10,935 nucleotides of DNA from an uncultured Clostridia bacterium (lineage in GTDB: Bacteria > Bacillota > Clostridia > Christensenellales > Borkfalkiaceae). The stretch spans positions 1 to 10,935 of the forward strand of contig CANRCY010000037.1 of the NCBI GenBank assembly GCA_947629225.1, in the 5' to 3' direction. Below are positions 5,381 to 10,935 of this stretch, in pieces; positions within the stretch are counted from its first letter, which is position 1, and each line of letters starts with the position of its first letter. The notes beneath the pieces are model-generated. The model saw nothing but the letters and a program-made list of their open reading frames with translations. It was not told the origin of the DNA and searched no databases. The position numbers were made by a program, and so were the translations under genes.

Positions 5381-6649
5381 TCACTTCTTGCCGAAGCGGC
5401 GGTTAAACTCTTCCATGGTAAGCAGAACTTTTCTTCCCTCTTTCAGGGAGCCGAGCGGGGTGATAAAACCTTTCTCTTCCATCCACTCGAACATCAAACC
5501 GATCATATTGGGACTGCAACCGAATGCTGCGTGGAGATCGATGATGCTCACCTTTTGCGTTCTTACTATGTATTCGAGCGCCTCGATAAATTCCGCGGGG
5601 ACCGCTTCCCTTTTGTTTGCTCCGTCGGGCAGGAGGTCCCCGATACGAGAAACGCGCTCCATGGCGGAATAGAGACGGAAAAGGCAGGCAAGCGTCCGCT
5701 CCGCCGAAGGAACTTCGACGCAAAGTTTTTCGTCTATAAACTCTGCCCCGCTTTCGGCGGCAATCCGCTTCGCTTCTTCGCGCACGTTGGGATTAAGTTC
5801 AATCCGTTCTTCCAAACTGCAAAGCGTTGCGCCCTGATCGCAGACATAGACCTTTTCGTTGCACGGGAACAGCTCGAATTTTGCGTCCGTGTTGCAGAGG
5901 TCGACGCCCAAAACGGAAATGATATAATCGTTTTCTTTTTTTACCTCGACGCTGTCCGTGATGCTGTCGAAAATGTTTTGGCACAAGTCGGAGTCGGGTT
6001 GCGCTCCTTCATCGTCCGCGCTGCTCTCCCCGCACTCGTTCCCGTCGGCGGTTTCGTCGTCATCATCATCGTCGTCATCGTCGTCATAATTTTCGAGCTC
6101 TTCTTCCAGTCTTCTGCGCAATTCCTGTCTGCGCGCTTCGAGATAGGATTTTCTGTGCTGTAAAAGCGCCTCGTGCGCCCGCGCGGTGTATACGTCGTCA
6201 TCATCGTCGTCATCATCGTCGTCATCATCGTCGTCATCGTCGTCTTCCGAATCTTCGTCGCCGTAATCCAAGCCCAATTCTTCGAAAAGTTTTTTTCTCT
6301 CCGCTTTCTCTTGTTCCCAATCGACGGCAGTCCACTCGGAATGGATCAGATCGTTAAGTCCGAACGCTTGCTCGCGCTCCTCCTCGTCGCCGACATCCGC
6401 CAATGAGATCGCGGCTTGCCGAAGCGTCGCGATATCCACAATGATGCTGTAAAGACCCTCGCAGACCTCACGGACAAACCCCTTCTTTTCCAGGTTTTTC
6501 AATGTCTCCGTAACCTTGGGAACGCCGACGACGTTCTCGGTCACTTCGCTGAGCATCTTTCGGAGTTCGTCCGTGGAAATTGTTTTTTTGCCCTTGTTCA
6601 GCTTATCGAGCATGAGCCAAAACACTACCGCTTCATATTTGGATTTCAT
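5381..6649 (-). CDS. Acidic winged-helix protein with two poly-Asp tracts and an FtsK-gamma-like C-terminus
   Basis: This 422-residue product has five visible parts. Residues 1-75 look like a winged helix (ISTDELRKMLSEV, then a TETLKNLEKKGFV recognition-type helix). Residues 131-152 are an acidic run ending in 17 consecutive Asp (136-152). Residues 156-187 form a charged Arg/Glu/Leu helix, a likely coiled coil. A second run of 10 Asp (189-198) is followed by a middle domain (about 235-335) that weakly recalls DUF1828. Residues 349-422 match the FtsK gamma winged helix in pattern (EALEYIVRTQKVSI, then MFEWMEEKGFITP), but there is no FtsK motor. FtsK gamma domains bind DNA or partner proteins. 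No membrane segment is seen. AAGGAG at 6655-6660 and the 4-nt ATGA overlap with the protease gene fix the start at 6649 and imply coupled translation. It may be a DNA-bound partner, regulator or substrate of the protease; this is inference. Confidence 0.8.
   Translation of the reverse strand: MKSKYEAVVFWLMLDKLNKGKKTISTDELRKMLSEVTENVVGVPKVTETLKNLEKKGFVREVCEGLYSIIVDIATLRQAAISLADVGDEEEREQAFGLNDLIHSEWTAVDWEQEKAERKKLFEELGLDYGDEDSEDDDDDDDDDDDDDDDDDVYTARAHEALLQHRKSYLEARRQELRRRLEEELENYDDDDDDDDDDETADGNECGESSADDEGAQPDSDLCQNIFDSITDSVEVKKENDYIISVLGVDLCNTDAKFELFPCNEKVYVCDQGATLCSLEERIELNPNVREEAKRIAAESGAEFIDEKLCVEVPSAERTLACLFRLYSAMERVSRIGDLLPDGANKREAVPAEFIEALEYIVRTQKVSIIDLHAAFGCSPNMIGLMFEWMEEKGFITPLGSLKEGRKVLLTMEEFNRRFGKK
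6056..6085 (-). repeat. Triplet repeat (GAY)10, short Asp tract
   Basis: Ten uninterrupted GAC/GAT codons encode Asp 189-198 of the acidic protein. The order of the two codons partly matches that of the longer tract at 6194-6244, which suggests a common slippage or duplication origin. Confidence 0.9.
6194..6244 (-). repeat. Triplet/12-bp repeat (GAY)17, long Asp tract
   Basis: Seventeen GAC/GAT codons encode Asp 136-152. On the plus strand the 12-bp unit GTCGTCATCATC occurs three times in tandem and is followed by a partial copy. Such an array can change length by whole codons without breaking the frame. Confidence 0.93.
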
Positions 6650-9600
6650 GATCTCTCCTTGTTCAATATATTTTGTAAATCCGTATGATCGAGGTTGACC
6701 TTTTCGAGAAGCGCTTGCGCCACCGCCCGAACGGATTCGCGCTCGGCTTCTATGATGGACCGCGCCCGCGCGCATTGGACCTTGATCAGGTGCGTTACCC
6801 GCCGCATGACCCACGGCGTCTCCGAACGTTTCTCCCGATCGATATAAACGGGCAGACTTTCGTCCATTCCGTAGTCGCAGACCATATTCATTGCGAGCTC
6901 GGTCGCCCCTTTCAGGTCGCTGCTCGCCCCGGAAGTGACGCCCGCCGCCCCATAGAAAGCGATCTCGGCTTCCCTGCCCGCCATCATGATCGCGATGCGG
7001 TTCAAACACTCTTCGCGGGAGAGCGCATTTGTGCTCTCGTCGCCGTAGTACACATACCCGCCGTAACCGCTTCGCGCGCCGATGGTCGCATAAGACGGCA
7101 TAAGACCAAGCGCGGCGGCGACAACGGCATGCCCCGCTTCGTGGATCGCAGTTTGCTTCATCCCCCGCTCGTCCTGTTTCTTCCTCTCGCCGTCCGCATA
7201 CTTTTCGAAGGCTTCATTGATGAGCGCGTCCGTGACCGCTCCGCCCCCCTCGCCGTATGCCTCCCGCAGCGCATTTTGGAGCACGTTGTCGAGCTCGCCG
7301 AACGTCCAACCGATCGACCGTCCGGCAAGGTTTTCGGTCATACGGGGCGACACCTCGCTCTCATAGCGCACGAGGCGGTCGGCAAGGAATCTTCTGCGCG
7401 TTTCGAAATCGGGCAATTCGAAGTGGATTTTGCGGTCGAACCGACGCAAAAACGCGGGGTCGAGAACGGTTTCGTCCTTCTTGGAGTCGAAGTTGGTGGC
7501 GGCGATCAAAAAAACGGGAGAGTCGGAATTATCCGAGAAACCGTCCATTTCGGAAAGAAGGGCGTTGAGCGCTTCCGTGCTCCCCTCGTTGACGGTTCTT
7601 TCCCTTGCTTTGGCAATTGCGTCGATCTCGTCGATAAATACTACGGAGGGAGCATATCTCCGCGCGGTCTCGAACACTTCCCGCATAAGACGGGCGCCCT
7701 CCCCCTGCCATTTCTGCCTGAATTCGGACGCATTCTTATGGATAAAAGGCAACTGCGCCTCGCAGGCAAACGCCTTTGCAAGAAGGGTCTTGCCCGTGCC
7801 GGGATCGCCTTCCAATAAAATCCCGCGCGGAAGGCGAAGCCCCATCCGTTGATACTTCTTTCGGTCCTTCAAAATCTCCAACACCCGAAGCATTTCCGTT
7901 TTGGCGTCTTTCGCGCCATAGACGTCGTCGAAGCGGACGTTGGGGATTTGTCTTTTGGAAGTAAGTTTTTCGATGTCGTCGGCTTCATGCGCCAAAGCGA
8001 CGTTGAGTTGCGCGATCTTCAGAATTGCCGTGCGCGGGGATTCGAAGGCATACGAAGTCTCGAACTCCAAAACCTTGTTCGCGCGGAACAGCATCTGCGC
8101 AACGCTTGTGAAGCGTAAGCCGTCCAAGACGTTTCCCGTCCATTTTCCGAGGGCTTCGAGATCGCCGCGGAAGACGTCCGTCGCGCCGTGATCCAAATAG
8201 TACAGCAAGGGCACGTCCGACTTCGTTTTGACCCCATAGACGTAAACGGGGATCACTTCCCGCTCGGTCAACGCGCCGAAGAGACGTCCCGAAAAACGCT
8301 TTTCTTCCTCTTCGAAATCCAAAAACGCCATGGAGAAATCCCCTTCCTTTGCGGTCTTCCAACCATCTTCTCTGTCCGCAAAGAAAATCTCCGTCTGATC
8401 GGAATTGACGCGGCGGAAAAACTTTTTGTGCGCTTTCTTGCAGCAGACCAAAATGCGCGATTTTTCGTTGCCGCGGAGCGCCGCTTCCGTTTCGGAAGAG
8501 ACATTCGTCAAATCGGTTTCCAAGCGGACAGCCGAAAACATTCTCTTGCCCGCACGGTTCATTCCCACCAGCCGAACGAGGTTCTTCGCAAAGAATTCCC
8601 TGACCGACTTCAACATCGAGCGGACGTCCGCCCGCTCCCCGAGCCCGAGGATCAGGAGCGCCGCAAGAACGTGACGGTCTATCTGCAACTCCAACCCGTA
8701 TTTCTCGCCATAATATTTTTCCGCTTTTGCGATCTCGTTTACGGTAATGCGATGCAACGTTTCGGGACGCAATTTGTTCAAGAGAACGATCTTCCCCGTG
8801 GCAAGGCGGGAAACGAGCGCGCCCGAGAGATAGGGCTCCTTCGTTTGGGGATTGATCTCCGTTTGCAATGCTTTGACGATCGTCGCCTGCGGGATATTCG
8901 AAAGATTATACGTTGTGAGCGACCTGTTATACAGTTGCTTTCCGAGATTCATGGTTATTATCACGATCACGTTGCGAAAGCTGATGCTACGCTCGGTAAA
9001 GAGGTCCTTTGCCTCCCCGCGGTCGAATACTTGCAGAAAACGGTTGAGCACGTTCATGTGCGCCTTTTCGAATTCGTCAAGCAAAACGACCGAAACGGGG
9101 TTTTCCTCGACAAAGGCGGTAAGCCCGCCTTTGTCGGCGGCTTTGTACGATTTATTGATGCCGAAAAGGTCGATAAGACCGGTTTCGTGATCGTTGAAAC
9201 CGCTCATATCCAACCGCAAAAAAGGTCTGTGGAGCGCTTCGGCAATCCGCTCGCCCATCAACGTCTTGCCCACGGCGGGCGGTCCGAGAAAGGTTATCAG
9301 TCCCCCGACGCCATGCGCATTTTCACGGTTATCGATGCCGAAGAGATACTCTTTGACGGCTTGTACGGCATAAGGTTGTCCTTCGATGTCGGCAAGGCGG
9401 GAATCGAGTTCGTCGACCAAAGAATAGTCTGCCGCAAGCTTTGCTTCGGTATATTCGGGAGAATCCCCGTTTGCATTCGCGTAAACAGAGCGGCTTTTGA
9501 CGATCCTCTTGGCTTTTACGCGAGAAGGTTTCTTCTCCGTTTTTTGCGGACGGGGAGTCTCCTCCGTTTGTTGGACGACGTTTTTTAAGACGCCGCACCG

Positions 9601-9681
9601 GTCTTGTTCGGCTTGCTTCTTTTCGGCGACCTGCCGAAGGAGCGCAACGAGTTTGCCGAGCGAAGAGATTTTTTCGTCCAT
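6646..9681 (-). CDS. Two-ATPase zinc protease: ClpB-like AAA+, degenerate receiver, FtsH-like AAA+ and M41 peptidase
   Basis: The 1011-residue product joins four modules. First, a ClpB/ClpA-D2-like AAA+ (about 85-400): Walker A GPPAVGKT 133-140, Walker B VVLLDEFEKAH 198-208, sensor Asn N245. Second, a receiver-like (beta-alpha)5 region (about 408-525) with D455 where the phospho-acceptor would be, but no acidic pair after strand 1 and no conserved Lys. Third, an FtsH-type AAA+ (about 578-800): GDPGTGKT 625-632, VVFIDEIDA 680-688, a pore loop KWQGEG 657-662 with Trp in the aromatic position, and LRRFDR 745-750, lacking the PG of the usual RPGRFDR. Fourth, an M41 peptidase: HEAGH 847-851 with third ligand D922 in SGASSDLKGAT. 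True FtsH is membrane-anchored and has one AAA+ domain; here there is no transmembrane segment, and the first 80 residues are basic and coiled. It should unfold and degrade cytosolic proteins. Start at 9681: AAGGAG 5 nt upstream, 2 nt after the preceding stop. Confidence 0.9.
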   Translation of the reverse strand: MDEKISSLGKLVALLRQVAEKKQAEQDRCGVLKNVVQQTEETPRPQKTEKKPSRVKAKRIVKSRSVYANANGDSPEYTEAKLAADYSLVDELDSRLADIEGQPYAVQAVKEYLFGIDNRENAHGVGGLITFLGPPAVGKTLMGERIAEALHRPFLRLDMSGFNDHETGLIDLFGINKSYKAADKGGLTAFVEENPVSVVLLDEFEKAHMNVLNRFLQVFDRGEAKDLFTERSISFRNVIVIITMNLGKQLYNRSLTTYNLSNIPQATIVKALQTEINPQTKEPYLSGALVSRLATGKIVLLNKLRPETLHRITVNEIAKAEKYYGEKYGLELQIDRHVLAALLILGLGERADVRSMLKSVREFFAKNLVRLVGMNRAGKRMFSAVRLETDLTNVSSETEAALRGNEKSRILVCCKKAHKKFFRRVNSDQTEIFFADREDGWKTAKEGDFSMAFLDFEEEEKRFSGRLFGALTEREVIPVYVYGVKTKSDVPLLYYLDHGATDVFRGDLEALGKWTGNVLDGLRFTSVAQMLFRANKVLEFETSYAFESPRTAILKIAQLNVALAHEADDIEKLTSKRQIPNVRFDDVYGAKDAKTEMLRVLEILKDRKKYQRMGLRLPRGILLEGDPGTGKTLLAKAFACEAQLPFIHKNASEFRQKWQGEGARLMREVFETARRYAPSVVFIDEIDAIAKARERTVNEGSTEALNALLSEMDGFSDNSDSPVFLIAATNFDSKKDETVLDPAFLRRFDRKIHFELPDFETRRRFLADRLVRYESEVSPRMTENLAGRSIGWTFGELDNVLQNALREAYGEGGGAVTDALINEAFEKYADGERKKQDERGMKQTAIHEAGHAVVAAALGLMPSYATIGARSGYGGYVYYGDESTNALSREECLNRIAIMMAGREAEIAFYGAAGVTSGASSDLKGATELAMNMVCDYGMDESLPVYIDREKRSETPWVMRRVTHLIKVQCARARSIIEAERESVRAVAQALLEKVNLDHTDLQNILNKERS
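6655..6660 (-). promoter_or_regulatory. Ribosome-binding site fixing the acidic protein start
   Basis: AAGGAG lies 5 nt before the ATG at 6649, within the last codons of the protease gene. Upstream in-frame candidates inside the protease gene have no comparable site, so the 422-residue form is preferred. Confidence 0.85.
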
Positions 9682-9683
9682 CG

Positions 9684-9992
9684 TCACTCCTTTTTCTGCG
9701 CTCTCTGCATGGCGCTGTAATACTCCGCGAAAATTTCGTTCGAAAGCCGTCTCTCTTTCACGACACGGAAAACGCCTTTTCCGTCCACGGAGAAAACGAG
9801 AGCGGCGTGAGGGTGCAGCCCCTCGACGCATGTCAGCGGACGGAGAATGCAATAGAGCTCTTCCCCGCGCTCCACGGCAAAAATTTGCTCGAAATCGATG
9901 CTTTCGTCTTGCGCGTTTCTTAAGGTTATCGGTTGCTTTTCGTCCGCGTCGAACAATATCCTGCGGGCAAATTCATAATTCTTGTTTTTCAT
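9684..9992 (-). CDS. Small DUF1292/YrzB-like protein
   Basis: A 102-residue cytosolic protein. Its centre has the layout of DUF1292 (UPF0473) proteins: a strand-rich stretch PITLRNAQDESIDFEQIFAV (21-40), then GEELYCILRPL (43-53), AALVFSV (63-69) and a C-terminal helix SNEIFAEYYSAM (84-95), like the end of YrzB-type proteins. The function of that family is unknown. The match is by pattern and could be wrong. The ATG at 9992 has AAGGAG at 10001-10006 with 8-nt spacing; longer in-frame starts run into the intergenic region and lack a site. Its stop is 2 nt before the protease start, so the two are almost certainly translated together. A role as adaptor, substrate-delivery factor or sensor for the protease is a reasonable guess only. 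Confidence 0.78.
   Translation of the reverse strand: MKNKNYEFARRILFDADEKQPITLRNAQDESIDFEQIFAVERGEELYCILRPLTCVEGLHPHAALVFSVDGKGVFRVVKERRLSNEIFAEYYSAMQRAQKKE
9687..9692 (-). promoter_or_regulatory. Ribosome-binding site fixing the protease start
   Basis: AAGGAG sits 5 nt before the ATG at 9681 and overlaps the last codons of the DUF1292-like gene. The open frame continues 57 codons further upstream to 9852, but that stretch is the antisense-phase shadow of the small gene and has an Arg-rich composition, so it is not coding. Confidence 0.88.
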
Positions 9993-10000
9993 GTGTCTGT

Positions 10001-10006
10001 CTCCTT
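10001..10006 (-). promoter_or_regulatory. Ribosome-binding site of the first gene in the protease unit
   Basis: AAGGAG 8 nt before the ATG at 9992 selects the 102-residue form of the DUF1292-like protein over longer in-frame starts at 10115 or 10028. Confidence 0.85.
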
Positions 10007-10014
10007 TATTATCA

Positions 10015-10059
10015 GTTGCAAAACTCATCACCAGATCGTTATTACGTAAATAATGCAAC
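10015..10059 (-). promoter_or_regulatory. Leader/control region of the protease unit with nested inverted repeats
   Basis: Between the terminator at 10097 and the ATG at 9992 is about 100 nt of AT-rich DNA. It holds an inverted pair GTTGCA (10015-10020) and TGCAAC (10054-10059). Inside it is a short operator-like repeat, TTATT and AATAA around ACGTA (10039-10053). I could not pick a convincing -35/-10 pair. The promoter must lie in this interval or overlap the terminator, where a TTGATT/TATAAA pair is possible but weak. Confidence 0.3.
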
Positions 10060-10096
10060 GAATCCATTTTGAGATAATGATAGTACAATTTTATAT

Positions 10097-10137
10097 AAAA
10101 AAGGTGCCTTGCCAATCAACCTTTACCAAGACACCTT
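10097..10137 (-). terminator. Intrinsic terminator, minus strand
   Basis: AAGGTGCCTTG (10101-10111) and CAAGACACCTT (10127-10137) pair as an 11-bp stem with one G-U wobble in the minus-strand RNA, over a 15-nt loop. Six Ts on the minus strand (10097-10102) follow or overlap the stem base. It lies 36 nt past the stop of the gene at 10173 and separates it from the protease unit. Confidence 0.9.
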
Positions 10138-10172
10138 TCCATTATAATAAAAAATCTTCACTGGGATCCGAA

Positions 10173-10935
10173 CTATTCCAAACGCACGTTATCGTCCCTA
10201 CTGTGTTCCCCAAGCAAGGGAAGCCCATAATAGTCTAAGCAACAATTGACTTCCTGAATATCGTAAATTTGTCTTGCAAGAAAAAAGCGAACCACTTTGT
10301 CTGTAAGTTCGACTGTCCCCAAGTGATAACCTGCAGCATGAAACAGCTTTTGTGCTTCTGACAAGTCGAGCTCTAATCCAACCGCAAATGCCGCCACCGT
10401 GCTCTTAGAAGGCTTATAGTCTTTTAATGCAAAATTGGTGATCTTTGAAAATGTCGATTTGGAAATGCCGCATTTCTTGTACGCCTCGGAATATTTGCGA
10501 AATCCTTTCTTGTCTATCAAAGTAAGCAAATATTCGCGAAAAGCCTTTTGCTCCGAAAATCCCTTGACAAATTCCTGGAACTCTTTCTTCAACGGATCTC
10601 CATAATCCCCAAAAGATTGTTTTTCGTTTACTTTTACGGGCGCGAAAATTGCCTCCCCCACATCCTGAAGGAGCGATTCTTCCGCTTGGTAATCGGCATA
10701 CAGCAAACGGATCTCCCGACTGAAAGAGGGCGCAGATGCGCGGCACTCAATTAGACAATCGAGGAGCACATTCAAAATATAGGATGTAAGCGCGGGCTCG
10801 GGCACAAAAGAATCGACGTCCACGGCAATCGTATGATATCCCGCTTTTTCGGCTATCGCCATGGCGCCTTTTAACCCGCAGAACAGACTATCCTCATATC
10901 CCTCGTTGTCTATTCCGACAACGCCGATAAAAACC
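10173..10935 (-). CDS. Macro-domain/HTH-like protein, C-terminal part (5' end beyond right edge)
   Basis: The frame is open to the right edge and gives 253 residues. The first ATG in the window (10862) is not needed as a start, because in-frame residues before it (VFIGVVGIDNEGYEDSLF) look coding. The visible N-terminal part, LKGAMAIAEKAGYHTIAVDVDSF and a following long helix, resembles the back half of macro (ADP-ribose-binding) domains. The front half, with the ligand loops, would be outside the window. From about residue 130 there is a helical helix-turn-helix-like domain (YKKCGISKSTFSKI, KPSKSTVAAFAVGLELDLSEAQKLFHAAGY) of the kind found fused to macro domains in Clostridia. It is followed by a conserved-looking tail DIQEVNCCLDYYGLPLLGE. 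Composition is AT-richer than the protease unit. The C-terminal domain call is fairly sure; the macro call is tentative. A role in ADP-ribose signalling or regulation would be inference. Confidence 0.68.
   Translation of the reverse strand, partial: VFIGVVGIDNEGYEDSLFCGLKGAMAIAEKAGYHTIAVDVDSFVPEPALTSYILNVLLDCLIECRASAPSFSREIRLLYADYQAEESLLQDVGEAIFAPVKVNEKQSFGDYGDPLKKEFQEFVKGFSEQKAFREYLLTLIDKKGFRKYSEAYKKCGISKSTFSKITNFALKDYKPSKSTVAAFAVGLELDLSEAQKLFHAAGYHLGTVELTDKVVRFFLARQIYDIQEVNCCLDYYGLPLLGEHSRDDNVRLE

Noticed and set aside
5531..6163. Plus-strand frame with a Val/Ile-rich, membrane-like segment
   Set aside because: The hydrophobic run is simply the complement of the Asp triplet repeat (GTC/ATC read as Val/Ile).
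6650..7009. N-terminal extension of the acidic protein to 7009
   Set aside because: It overlaps the conserved M41 peptidase coding region out of frame. The ATGA overlap and AAGGAG site fix the start at 6649.
6685..7818. Plus-strand open frame of 377 codons
   Set aside because: It lies fully antisense to the FtsH-like AAA+ and M41 part and shows no family pattern.
8188..9588. Long plus-strand open frame (466 codons) opposite the protease gene
   Set aside because: The minus strand carries a complete motif-rich AAA+ protein here. The plus frame has no recognisable domain and no good ribosome-binding site, and it arises from the codon bias of the real gene.
9682..9852. N-terminal extension of the protease to an ATG at 9852
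   Set aside because: It overlaps the DUF1292-like gene in another frame and is Arg-rich and unstructured. The strong ribosome-binding site at 9687-9692 marks the start at 9681.
1..10935. CRISPR array, tRNA, rRNA, insertion sequence ends or transposase
   Set aside because: I saw no regularly spaced repeats, no tRNA-like cloverleaf or rRNA segment, and no transposase motif or terminal inverted repeats in the window.

Overview
The window looks like chromosomal DNA of a low-to-mid GC Gram-positive bacterium, most likely Bacillota/Clostridia. The grounds are near-consensus AAGGAG ribosome-binding sites at almost every start, sigma-A type promoters, intrinsic terminators, ATGA start/stop overlaps, and a YrzB-like (DUF1292) protein beside an FtsK-gamma-like domain. 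This lineage call is an inference. Every gene I can support is on the minus strand, so transcription runs from high to low coordinates. The long plus-strand open frames are antisense shadows.

Layout, in transcription order. (a) 10935-10173: the 3' part of a protein that resembles macro-domain/helix-turn-helix fusions, closed by a clear intrinsic terminator (10097-10137). (b) 9992-5381: a tightly packed three-gene unit. It holds a 102-residue DUF1292-like protein, a 1011-residue two-ATPase zinc protease, and a 422-residue very acidic protein. The protease has a ClpB-D2-like AAA+ module, a degenerate response-regulator receiver fold, an FtsH-type AAA+ module and an M41 peptidase, with no membrane segment. 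The acidic protein has two poly-aspartate tracts and winged-helix domains at both ends, the last one FtsK-gamma-like. Gene junctions are a 2-nt gap and a 4-nt overlap, so the three products are probably made together. This is the most unusual system here. (c) A strong promoter (5331-5359) starts a second unit: a frameshifted ASCH-domain gene, a GNAT acetyltransferase with an unknown N-terminal domain, a calcineurin-like metallophosphoesterase and an HEXXH metallopeptidase. (d) 2433-2047: a GC-rich stretch with two hairpins, one with a 14-bp perfect stem, a doubtful 101-codon gene, and an intrinsic terminator. (e) 1961-1: AT-richer DNA with its own promoter, encoding an ATPase_2/DUF234-type ATPase with a PD-(D/E)XK-like C-terminus, then the 5' part of a DNA methyltransferase that runs off the left edge. 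The composition change near 2045 and the gene content suggest an acquired mobile or defence-type module.

Working model (inference): unit (b) encodes a soluble ATP-dependent protease with two different unfoldase rings. Its receiver-like insert and small DUF1292-like partner may act in sensing or adaptor roles, and the acidic winged-helix protein may be a substrate, DNA-targeting partner or regulator. Units (c) and (e) look functionally separate.
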